NCBI RefSeq assembly: GCF_963678635.1
Contig: NC_087063.1
Location: 64,277,290-64,341,289 of the forward strand
Origin: Symsagittifera roscoffensis
Lineage: Eukaryota; Xenacoelomorpha; Acoela; Convolutidae
DNA length: 64,000 nucleotides
Direction of reading: 5' to 3'
Shown: positions 24,627 to 34,340 of the stretch, one piece after another
How positions within the stretch are numbered: the stretch's first letter is position 1
Layout of the letters: the number at the start of each line of letters is the position of its first letter
Position numbers and translations under genes: made by a program
The notes under the pieces: model-generated
Seen by the model: the letters and a program-made list of their open reading frames with translations, nothing else
Databases searched by the model: none
Told to the model about the DNA's origin: nothing

Positions 24627-26342
24627 CGACTGCTTTCTTATTTTTGTTCTCCTTTTTCAGAAGAAAAATCACTAACGTTTAGAAGCTTTTCCAAACTGAA
24701 CTTCAAGTCCAAATTTTGAAGTTCAATTTGAAAAACCAATATTAATTAGGTGTCCCCGATTAAAGACCTTTGAAGACTTGAAGACGAGTTCCAATAAGTA
24801 AAGATACGGGTTTGAAACGAATTTGTTTTTTTTTCAGAGAGACATAGTATTTTAAATCGCTGACAAACAAAATGCTGTAATTATAAGTCTTTAATGGTCA
24901 CAATTTACAATCGCCAACAAAACTGAAAATTTCTGGCTTTTTTTGTCTGCAGCGGAAACGGAAACTATCGTGCTTTAACATATGGCGAAAAAAATAAACG
25001 GATCCTGCTAAACGGATTTAGTTACTCCCGAAGGTGTTTTTCAAAGTAGATGAGCTGGGCATACAGTGCAGGTTTAATTTCTTCATTCAGCAAAACAATT
25101 GGTTTTTAAGTCTTTTTTTAGATAGTTTTAAATGGCGGATACAAAGGTCACTGATGTTACATGAAAAAACTTGAAATGAGAGGAAAAAACTGATCATGCT
25201 GATGTATGCTGATTATATCCATGTCAAAACATTACCTCGCTGAATGAAAGAAATGAATGCTTTAGATAAAGTTATTAATTTGTTATTTTAGTTACATCTC
25301 CAATAGCATTACTTCCAATCTTCCCATTATTCCTAATTCCTAAATGTCATAAAAAGTTGTAACTTCGCAACAGGTGTAATTTGGAGAAATCTTTGCACGT
25401 TTATAACCCTTGCAAAAAAAATTGAGAACACGCCTTGGAGAACATTATATAATTCTAATGAAAAGTTGATAAGCATTTTTGCTGATGACGGTTATTTTGA
25501 TAAATTTTCTTGAAATCAAAAAATTAATGTTTCTTTAAAATTTCTTGTAAAATTAGCGGGCAATTAGTAATTTAACTCAACAATCCAGAATTCTTTTTCT
25601 CGCCAGAACCTATTGAAAAATGCTATTCAAATATGTGTAAAATTTGTAACAATTATGGATGGACTAGACTCGTCACAAACCTTTTATTAGGAAATATTAG
25701 TTGAAACAAAACATGGATCAATCCATATAAAATCAGCACTTCGTCAAAAATTCAATGAGCGAGGTCTTTTAATTGTTAAATCAAAACAGTTGAACACATT
25801 TTTCATTTAAGTTTTTAAAATGAGTCACACTTTCTATGATTTTTAAAACATTTTACTCTGTTTCGGTTTTCAACGAATGTCGCTTACAATGTTTTTGAGC
25901 TGCACAAAAAAGTCTGCAGTCGAAACTGCTCGAAAATTCAGAGTATTCAGCTTCCTTCTGAAATATTTGAAGCAGTTTTTCATTTAAAAAAAAAACAAAA
26001 TTTTTTGAAAAAAGCTCTTCAGTTTCCGTCTCCCAACTTCTAAATTCTCCCAACATACATTGTCAAGAATAAAACGATTTATTGATTATCTAGATAAAAT
26101 TCAAGTGGACCAAATAACTTGCCTCAGGACAATTTGGAATGATCTCTGAGTCGGGCTTTTCGCCAATAGGCTTCGCGTTAATTATTCAAATTTGGTGGAA
26201 CTGTCAAAATACAAATCCCTACTACTTCAAGCAAAATTCCATTACTTCAAGCAGTTAAAAAATGATGGTAATTGTGAGCTCAAGGCATTTTCACATTTTA
26301 GCTAATAGTTAGTATTTTTTAAAATTAGTGTAGTTTTTTGCT
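24627..26342. other. Non-coding stretch with a family B trace
   Basis: I see no gene. Around 26120-26230, CAATTTGGAATGATC, AAGGCTTCGCGTTAATT and a following GGAACTGTC resemble family B body on the minus strand, too decayed to bound. Confidence 0.4.
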
Positions 26343-26808
26343 GCGTGGTGTGATAAAAGGATCTCATGTAAATCTATAACTTAGCCAAAATCGACAGCCA
26401 TAGTAATATACGCAAATTGGTCAAAAATTTTGTAGAAAAAAAACTAAAAAAAAACGAACAAAAAATGTTTTTTTTTTTAATTTCAAAATTTTTCTTCCTT
26501 TTTTTTGCAGAAAATGTTTGAAATGTTTTGATGTTTTTGGTTCCCAAAATGGCGCTAATGACTCAAAAAACTAACTTAAGTTGCTTGAAACTACATTTAC
26601 ACTCCAAAATTAGGCTGCAAAGTTAAACTCGCTTTTCTCGCTCAAAATTGAAATAAAAGTTTGATCATGTTGTCTGAGTCACAACTGAAGTTGATTGAAT
26701 CTGCTATATCACTCAACTCATTCCGATGATTGTTTGTGGTACCTGATTTTGCGCGGAAAACAAAAAAAAAGAAACTAAAACCCACCCAAGTACAAATGGT
26801 CGGAACAA
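26343..26808 (-). mobile_element. Helitron-like element, family A, intact 5' end
   Basis: On the minus strand the 5' end reads TTGTTCCGACCATTTGTAC, the clearest copy of the family A 5' inverted repeat, which pairs with ATGGTCGGAAC at family 3' ends. The body has the AATCATCGG block, the TGATATAG block and TTTTATCACACCACGCAG. The 3' hairpin end is missing; sequence left of 26343 is unrelated. Confidence 0.65.
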
Positions 26809-27774
26809 TTTTTCGTCCAATTAACATCTTTGAAAAATTAAACTGAAACAACTTAAATAATGACTAGTGTGGTTTCAACTAGTTTAGTTTTATTTAAATT
26901 GGTACACGTTTAGAGGCTTAATTTTGGCATGAGATTTCACACCATCAGTTTCAATTGCTTTTTTGGCGTCTAGCAATCATTTTTAAGTAGCGACGTAGAC
27001 ATAATGAACAAATCCGCGCGTCCACCTTCTGCATGAAGAGGCAACATATTCAATAGAAGGTGTGGATTCTATATTCCGTAGGACTTTTACATATATTCTC
27101 GATTTTAACATGACTTAATTATATAGTTTATTTGTTTTTTTTTATATAGTTTATATGAGTTCAAAAAGAAATGGCACTCTTTAACTAAATCTAACGCATT
27201 GCGTCAACGCGTTGGCAGTTATCAATTTGACACTGATAAAAATAGGCAAATTGATATTTTGAAGTAAATTGACGTTTTTTCAAGACGAACTATCTCAAAG
27301 GTGGACGGAAAGAAAATAAAAATCTTAGGTACAAACTGGAACCAATAATTATCAGAAGACAAAAATCAGATCACAAATACGCTAAGCGCTCTAACTTCAA
27401 GATATAAAGTATATCTAGTTTGAAAAACCAAAAATTGTATATCTTTAAAATTATCTTTAAGTAAAATCTTTAACAATTTTACCAGGGTTGTTTTCTCTGG
27501 GAAGTTTAGTTAAGACTTAATTGCCAAAAAAAATCAAATGAGCTGCTTTTAAATTTCATTTTTGGGAGTAAAAGGGAAAAGAATTTGAAACAAGCTCACC
27601 GGTTGTCATATAGTATGTGTACAAATATATTTGGAGAAACGCGGTCGAACATATCGCGAGCAATGTTGAGTTGTATTAAAAATCGAACAAGGACAGTCAA
27701 AACAGGCATTGATTTCGATATGCGCAGAGATTGAGTGTTTCGAAAATGACGGGAATGTCAGGCTTATGTATATA
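26809..27774. other. AT-rich non-coding stretch
   Basis: I see no gene or bounded element. Confidence 0.5.
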
Positions 27775-27828
27775 AGAGATTGCTCGTATACCAGGGCAAA
27801 GCCTTGAATATTCCGACAGCCCTTTAAT

Positions 27829-28104
27829 CAGTCTCCAATTTGAGGAGCAGTGGTGAAATGGTTACTCAGAAGGTCGGATGTTCAAGGCCCACCATGATCC
27901 GTGCTCGTTGCATGAGGGTGAAGGTTCATTACCAGCCCAAAAAATAACCAAAAAAATTGCATGCAGATCTTGAACAGGGGAACAACAGCGGTTCTCCATA
28001 TATGCTGAACAGCTCGTATGTTGGACCTTTCTCTTGTGGATAAATCATCTTAAGTTAATTTAAGTTAAGTTAAGTTAAGTTAAGTTAAGTTAAGTTAAGT
28101 TAAA
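27829..28104 (+). mobile_element. tRNA-derived SINE
   Basis: The head carries an internal RNA polymerase III promoter: an A-box-like TGGTGAAATGG at 27851-27861 and a B box GTTCAAGGC at 27880-27888, which fits GWTCRANNC exactly. Spacing is as in tRNA. A tRNA-unrelated body follows, then a (TAAGT)n tail at 28050-28104. It interrupts a Helitron-like copy, so it is a true insertion. Such elements are transcribed by Pol III and mobilised by a partner LINE, probably one that recognises the simple-repeat tail. It is the only copy in the window. Confidence 0.75.
28050..28104 (+). repeat. (TAAGT)n microsatellite tail of the SINE
   Basis: About ten tandem copies of the pentamer TAAGT, with one imperfect unit near the start. 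Its position at the 3' end of the SINE suggests it is the retrotransposition tail rather than an independent microsatellite. Confidence 0.85.
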
Positions 28105-28219
28105 TAGTTTTATCTAAAATAAATATTAGAAAAGTGTAAACTTTGGGCAACAATAAAGATCAAGAGTGAAAATCTTATTCATAAGAAATTAATACGACCG
28201 ATTAGATATAAAAACAAAA

Positions 28220-28510
28220 CAAGACTGCTCGTATATCAGGGCAAAGCCATGAATGTTGGACTATACATTAAATCATATCGAATAGTTTTTGGGAAAAGAA
28301 TTTATTGAAAACATATAAATTGTGGACAATATCAAAGTGGAAAATTTTGAGTCGTACAAAATCAATATGACCATCAATTAGCGATATGACCATCAATCAC
28401 CGTAATTCAATTTGCAACAATTTTGTTGCGCGGGATTATTCGCCACGCATAAATAATTTGCGTTACGCTTTCAGCATTTATGAAGAAATTCTTCAAAACG
28501 CGCAAAAAGG
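28220..28510 (-). mobile_element. Helitron-like family B copy, 3' half
   Basis: Minus-strand 3' end is CTTG at 28223-28220 followed by T, preceded by a 13-nt spacer and the hairpin (here ATGGCTTTGCCCTG). The body is an inverted match to 29580-29836 (AAAACTATTCGATATGAT, CGCCACGCATAAATAAT on the plus strand). It contains a small internal duplication, GATATGACCATCAATCA after GACCATCAATTAGC. The 5' end is not recognisable. Confidence 0.65.
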
Positions 28511-28973
28511 CAGAACAGAAGCTGTGGAAAATGGTTACTGACTTCAAGCAGAATGCATAAATAAACTTTTTAAAACTTTTGGACATTATGAACTTTGAAA
28601 TACATCAAATAAACTCTTTATTGAACTTTTTTTATGGTTTAAGAATTGCAATGATTTTATTCATCTGCTAACAAAATATTTGGATTGTATAGGTTGCTGC
28701 AGTTCAAATTGGAGTGATTTCTCAGCTGATTTAATCGGCCATACTAGCTACTGTCAACAGAAAACAGGAAATTTTGCACCTTAGTTAAACAATATGGGAA
28801 ATTGGCAATGTTTGAATCCCCAAAAAAATTATTGCATATGACATATTTTTTGAAATGTGAGCTCAAATCATTAATATTTTTTAGATAGTATAAGAAACCT
28901 AATAAACAAGTTAACTGAAAAACTGAAAGTAGTTAAGTAAAAATGACCACCCCTAGCATAAGTATTCCGTTTT
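28511..28973. other. AT-rich spacer inside the Helitron cluster
   Basis: A possible extension of the copy to the left (AAATTGGAGTGATTTCTCAG near 28708). No gene. Confidence 0.4.
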
Positions 28974-29940
28974 GGTTCCGACTTTCGAAGAAAATGACGG
29001 AATATTTGTGCAGAAGTTATTTTTTTCCTAACAAGTTTTGACTTTTTAATGAGCCATTTTGATGGAATTTTTTTATCATTCGAAAGGTATTGTTGTCCAA
29101 AGCTTAAATTTGAAAATATATTTTACCTGTGATTAGGTTTAGTAGAGTTATGGCGGTTTAAAATTTACGACAATTAACGCGCGATATATTTCGCGCTTTT
29201 AACGCGTGAGCGGAGATTTAATCCGTCTTAAAAACGGTACCAATTTGGTTGAAGGAAGCTTATTTGCCATAATGCATTTGTTACTGGGAGTAAAAACTAT
29301 CACTTTGTTTGCGTGTGGGGGATAATTTTCATAAAAAATCTCCAATAAAAAAATCATTTTACTGTTCCGACTTTCAGGAATATTTATGCTCGCTGTGGTT
29401 TTTTATTCAATCAATTTTCACCAATCGAAATATTAATTTTCAACTAAATTGTTTTATGCCCCCTCGAAGGTTTTGACTTCTTGAATTTAAATGTAAAAAA
29501 ATATTTCACCTCCGATTATTTTTGTAAAGTTCTGGGGGTTTGAAAATTGCCAAATTTGCCATGTTCTGGACTAAATTATGCTCGCTTTGAAGAATTTATT
29601 CATAATGATGAGAGCGTAACGCGAATGTATTATGCGTGGCGAGATATCCCGCACCACAAAATCGTTCCAAATTGAATTGATGCTAGCTAATTGATGGTCG
29701 TATTAGTTTCGTCGACTCAAAGTTATTGTCCAAAATGTATAGGTTTTCAATAATTTCTTTTCCCAAAAACTATTCGATATGAATTAAGGGACAGTCGGAA
29801 CATTCAGGGCTTTGCCCTGATATACGAGCAGACTTGTTTGTTTTTATATTTAATTTTTTCATGTCATTACTGTTCCATAGACCATAGGGGGGGGGGGGAG
29901 TCGGAACATTCAATGCTTTGCCGTGATACTAACAGTCTTA
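28974..29940 (+). mobile_element. Helitron-like family B copy interrupted by another
   Basis: The outer element starts with the 5' inverted repeat GGTTCCGACTTTCG, runs through the family body (GACGGAATATTTGTGC, CGCGCGATATATTTCGCGC, TTAACGCGTGAGCGGAG, GCGTGTGGGGGATAATTTTC) to 29361, resumes at 29837, and ends with AGTCGGAACATTC, a weak hairpin (CAATGCTTTGCCGTG) and CTTA at 29937-29940 followed by T. The junction reads CATTTTA at 29355-29361 and TTTGTTTTTATA from 29837. That is continuous when compared with the uninterrupted copy at 32164-32686. A G13 tract at 29887-29899 is an added expansion. Confidence 0.8.
29362..29836 (+). mobile_element. Complete Helitron-like element nested in its relative
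   Basis: This 475-bp element has both ends defined by the flanking interrupted host. The 5' end is CTGTTCCGACTTTC. At the 3' end, AGTCGGAACA (29793-29802) is the exact complement of TGTTCCGACT at the 5' end. It is followed by a 6-bp stem hairpin CAGGGCTTTGCCCTG, 13 nt, and CTTG at 29833-29836. The host bases are A (29361) and T (29837), the A^T target typical of Helitrons, with no duplication. Asymmetric terminal inverted repeats next to the 3' hairpin are a trait of the Helitron2/Helentron group. There is no protein coding, so it must use enzymes supplied in trans. Confidence 0.85.
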
Positions 29941-31974
29941 TTTCTTTAGAAGTTGGATTAAAAACACAAGCTGAATAAGTGTCTCCACAAACTTGAATAA
30001 TTTAAGAAAAGCTCTCAAACAAAAACTCTCAAAAAGAAAAAAATCTACAACGCGATAAAAATTGAGTGAGGATTGAAAAAGTAAATATTGACAAGTTGTG
30101 ATCACCAAAAAAAAAATGCAACTACTCTGCCCATAAAAACGTTAACGAGCCATAAATTAAATTAGGGGAAGAAAGATTTGAAGGAAAAGCCATATGAAGG
30201 AAAAGAGCAATTGAATTTCTGAAAGAAAGATTTGACGCTGTTATCAAATAAATGATAGAACCAGGAACGCTTCTGCCGAAACAGGGGCCATTTTTTAATG
30301 ATGTAAAAATATCAATTCGATGCTTCAATATCAATTTGTAAAACATTTCAAGAAATGTCTGCATCGTTTAATATCACTCGTAATACATCAGGCCTTGTTA
30401 AATAACGCTTGAGACTTAAATTACTTCAGCAGGCGAAATCAGCCAGAGTCAGATTGTGACCTGTTGAAGGGGAACAAGGTTGTTGTAAGGACTGACCAAC
30501 ACTTCACTCAACGTGACGTTTTAATTGAGCCCTTGAGGAGCAAGCACTGCAAGATCCATAAACACGATGCAAAGTGGGGGGGGGGGGGGTTTGGGGTAGA
30601 AAGCGCCAAAGATGGATCAAGTTAACTAGAAACAAAGTGAAACACGGGAAATTGATGTAAGCAGCCAGGTGTCCATTATGATGGAAGGTTAACACGAGTT
30701 ACGAAAACAGGGCTGATCAGAAAAAGAAAAGTGGGTAAAATGGTGTGGTATGAAAACTGAGAAAGAGGGTGGGGGTTTCGATTATTGATGGGATGGAAAT
30801 CAGATTTGAAGTGCGGATATTTCCTCGTCTTATCGAGATAACCTAGCCAGTAACGTTGTCAATCTAAGCCCTGAAGTAATGTGAAGGTAATTTATATTCT
30901 GGGACTAAGAACTCTGATTAAGTCACCCAGATCAACATGGCTGAACAAGAAAATTTACCTCATTTAAAATGTCTGCAAAATAGGCCAGAGTTTTTTCTAT
31001 TTAAAATTTTAAAGGTATGAAAAAATCAAAAAAGGGTACCAAGGGTGCACTAAATTCTCCTAAACGGATTCAGCTCAATGGGAAAGCAACAATTTTTTGT
31101 TATATTCTCTCCTAAAAGCCTCAAGTCAGCGGTAAAATCAGTACAAAAAGGTATATTTAAGCTCGTCAAAAAGAATCGGAGCAAAAACTACTGACTTTGT
31201 AAAAAATCCCTTGTTTATCAGTTTAGCCACCCAGATTAGAATAAAAACATATTCCAAACACAGACATGTTATATTCTTTGGGTGTTAAACAATTGGCAGG
31301 GGTTAAAACCAGGAAAAAAAGCCGAAAGACCCAAGACAATAACTAGACAAAAATAGATTAACTAATAAATATCTCCTTAATTGACGAAATTGGTATTATA
31401 TGAAAGTTTTCTTAGGCTAAACAATCCACGACCTTTAACTAAAAAAGGTAGATTTTTTTTAATTGACAGTTTTATTGATAACACAGCTCAGAAACAATAT
31501 AAAACAACCGATAATTTCCTAAAACTTTGTTTATTTTTCAATAAAATTTTTATTTAAAAAAAGAAATTTTTAATTTGTCGCAAAAATGAGCCACGTGCTA
31601 CCAACTTGACTCAAATATAAATTATAATGGTGTCAACTTTTCTGTCGCAAACTCAAATGTTGCGGTTCCAGTTTGCTACGCCCTGTGAAAGTAAACAAAA
31701 AACCATGGCACATAAATAAACATAACCATCTGGGGCAGTACCAAATACTCCATTTAGATTGTAGAACCTTTTTCAATCATTTACCAATGTAATGACTTTA
31801 ACTGGGAAAAAGAATATAAATAAAAAGCCCGACTGATGTCTGCAAAACTTTGAAGCTCAAAGATAATGGGGCGTAGACAAAATATGGTAGTTTGGTAGAG
31901 AAAAAAAACGAGCTCGATTCTAATTATCAATACGTTTTTGCTCAATTTGCTAGATAAAAGTCATCTTTGGCTAT
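29941..31974. other. Non-coding, partly single-copy-looking stretch
   Basis: I see no gene. A G-run of about 13 occurs near 30577-30590, followed by more G-rich patches to 30790. The region 30400-30900 is less AT-rich than its flanks. Confidence 0.5.
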
Positions 31975-33225
31975 GCAAAATTGTTGCTTTATAGTTTTTT
32001 TACATCTCTGAATTCATCTCAGATCATAGCTAAACTGGTTCTTTTCACGGTTTGATGCAGTACCGGACTACTGAAAATTTACTGAAGCGTTACTGGGTTG
32101 CACTGCGTGACCATTCCGAGAACCCTATCAGTTTAATTTCTCGTGTTGGCGGTGTGCAAGTTATTGTTCCGACTTTCGATACGAAAGTAACAGAATATTT
32201 GTGCTCGGGGTGGGTTTTTTTTTCTTCAGACAAATTTCGACTTTTTAACTAGCCATTTTTGACGGAATTTTTTTATATCATTCGAAAGGTATTGTTGTCC
32301 TGAGCTCAAATTTGAAAATATATTTCACCTGTGATCATTTTTCGTAAAGTTACGGGGGCTTAAAGATTACAATTTTGGCCGATTTGGGACAATTAACGCG
32401 CGATATTTCGCGCTATTAACGCGTAAGCGAGTTAATCCGTCTTGGAAATCGTTCCAAATTGGTTAAAAGAAGCTTATTTGCCATAATTGGTTTGTTACAA
32501 GGAGCAAAATTTATCCTTTCGTACTTAATATGGCGTGTGGGGGGATGATTTTCAAAAAAAAAGTCAAATTTTAGAAAAAAAATCATTTTTTTTTATTTCA
32601 TTGAATTTTTTAATGTAATTACTGCTCCATAAACCTTAAAAGGCAGTCGGAACATTCAGGGTTTCGTCCTGTTACGAGCAGTCTTGTCAAAATTTAAAAT
32701 TCTTTCAAATGTATTGGTTGTCAAAGTGAATATTTGCGCCACAAGTGCCTTTAGAAAATTTTTCTATTAGATGGTTTGAAATTGAATCTTGGTAAAATAG
32801 TACTAAAGGCAGAAGACTGCTTTTGTCAATAACCAATATAACACTGCAATTAGCGAGGGAGGAGCCCCATCTTGTTTTGTCTCGTATGGATTTAACCCGA
32901 CACCGACGCAAATGCTTCCTCATTGATACTATTTTACGAAGATTCAATTTCGAGCAATCTAATAGAAAAATTTTCTCAAGGCACCTCTGGCGCAAATATA
33001 AACTTTTACAACCAATACAATTGAAAAAAAATTAAAATCTGATTAAATTAACACGAGAAACTAAATTAACAGGGTTTTCGGAATGGTCAAGCAATGCAAT
33101 CTTGTAATGCTTCAGTAACTTTTCATTAGTCCAGTACTGCATCAAACTGTAAAAAAAGGACCAATTTAGCTACAATCTGAAATGAATTCAGAGATTTTAA
33201 AGTAGAAATATGACCTAGGAAAAGC
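31975..33225. mobile_element. Long palindromic (fold-back) element split by a Helitron
   Basis: The left arm is 31975-32163 plus 32687-32815; the right arm is 32925-33225; a spacer of about 110 bp lies between. Paired landmarks are TTTGATGCAGTAC (32051) with its complement GTACTGCATCAAA (33133), CTCTGAATTCAT (32007) with ATGAATTCAGAG, and TGTATTGGTTGT (32709) with ACAACCAATACA (33008). Arms agree at roughly 80% by eye, so the element is old. Removing the 523-bp insert leaves about 728 bp. A 36-codon frame (MQYWTNEKLLKHY...) is open in the right arm and related in the left, but substitutions are mostly amino-acid changing and no family is recognised. Its terminal duplication is not clear. Confidence 0.75.
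32164..32686 (+). mobile_element. Helitron-like family B element, full length, in a palindrome arm
   Basis: It starts TTGTTCCGACTTTCG and ends GCAGTCGGAAC, a hairpin CAGGGTTTCGTCCTG, TTACGAGCAGT and CTTG (32683-32686), followed by T. The body is the cleanest family B1 copy: CGGAATTTTTTTATATCATT, CACCTGTGATCATTTTTCG, GACAATTAACGCGCG, TTAACGCGTAAGCG, GCGTGTGGGGGG. The other arm of the palindrome gives the empty site near TTAA|TCAGATTTT, again a break between A and T on the 3' side. It is 523 bp and has no coding. Confidence 0.82.
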
Positions 33226-33642
33226 TGTCAGAGTTTTTTGAAAAGCAGAGTTTTTTCTAATTGCAAAAACAGTTTCCGAGTTTTAAACAACTGAGGACTA
33301 TTTCAACTTTGAGACCAGTGGTTCTAGTTATTCGTTATTTTACTTTGATTAAATTGTAACAAAACTTATGCGCTTTGAGAAAAAATATCAAAAAATTGTA
33401 AATCATGCAAATTTTTGCCCCTATGCAATTTACTGAAAATCACTTTGAGAACAAATTTCAATACCATGCAGCTTTAACTCAAATAGCGTTGTTTAAAAGG
33501 TAAACCTTATGGGGAAATTTGGAAACACACCTAATTTTGACTCTGTTTGTTCTCAAAGAAATTCAGGAATTCGGAATGATGAGAAGAACCTGGGGAAAAG
33601 CGGATGAGAACAACCTGGGGACAAACTAATTAAAAATACAAG
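33226..33642. other. AT-rich non-coding stretch
   Basis: I see no gene. A short near-duplicate (GAGAAGAACCTGGGGA and GAGAACAACCTGGGGA) lies at 33580-33622. Confidence 0.45.
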
Positions 33643-34340
33643 CAAGGATGCTTGTATCAGTGCAAAATCTTAAATGGTCTTACTGCTCTTTAAATTTCAT
33701 GGAATAAGTCTTCGTTTAAAAAACTGAAAATTAGAAAAAAAAAACTCATCAGATTTATTAAATATACTTTTCACGCTCTGTAAAATAAAAAAAGATGCTA
33801 TTAGCGACAAGCAATGTAATAACAGTTCTAAATAGCTTCCTCTGAACCACATTGAAGTGATTTTTGAGCTCGGTTAAATCGACGCCCAGGCGTTAATAGA
33901 ACACAATATATCGAGCGTTAATTGGCTAAAATTTCAAAAATTGACAATTCTCAAGCCGCTATAAAATTACGGAAATGATCACAAGTAAAGAACATTTATA
34001 AATTCAAAGCGTTAATACATCTCAGATAGTATGAAAAAAACCGGATGCATTGAGCATATTCTCTTCCCTTCAAAGGAGGCGGAAAATCCGAAGTACATTA
34101 AGCTACTCGAATTTTTGACCAATCAGAATGCAGCAAAGTTAGAAATATAAATTGAAAATTTGGGGCTAATTTACTGCTTTTGTTAAGAAGAGTAAAATGT
34201 TTTCACTAGATACTGTAGCGGAAAGATTGTTAAGTAGATCCAAAGCCGATTTGAACATGGCTAATTAAAAAGTCGGAACTATTGGAAGAAAAAACCATAC
34301 CGAGCACAAATAATCCCTGCTTACTTCGAAAGTAGGGGAA
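33643..34340 (-). mobile_element. Helitron-like family B copy, decayed and interrupted
   Basis: The minus-strand 3' end (CTTG at 33646-33643) is preceded by a decayed spacer and hairpin. The body follows the family order to about 34030 (CGATATATTGTG, CCTGGGCGTCG, TTGTGATCATTTCCG). Unrelated sequence of about 230 bp intervenes, and the 5' part returns at 34265-34340 (GTGCTCGGTATGG, TAGTTCCGACTTT at 34270-34282 on the minus strand). Confidence 0.55.

Larger units (their letters stand above)
27775..28195 (-). mobile_element. Helitron-like family B copy split by a SINE
   Basis: Two pieces, 27775-27828 and 28105-28195, join into the same order as the family B copies at 28220 and 29362-29836. The first piece is the 3' end on the minus strand, with hairpin AAGGCTTTGCCCTGG and inverted-repeat remnant TCGGAATATTC. 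The second matches the body from AATAGTTTT to ACGACCGATTAG. The intervening 275 bp are the SINE. Confidence 0.65.

Noticed and set aside
28050-28104. TAAGT array as a telomere-like or CRISPR-like repeat
   Set aside because: It is the tail of a SINE; there are no spacers and the unit is not a known telomere repeat.
32705-32995. 96-codon minus frame in the palindrome centre
   Set aside because: No recognised domain, and changes between the arms do not look like protein conservation.
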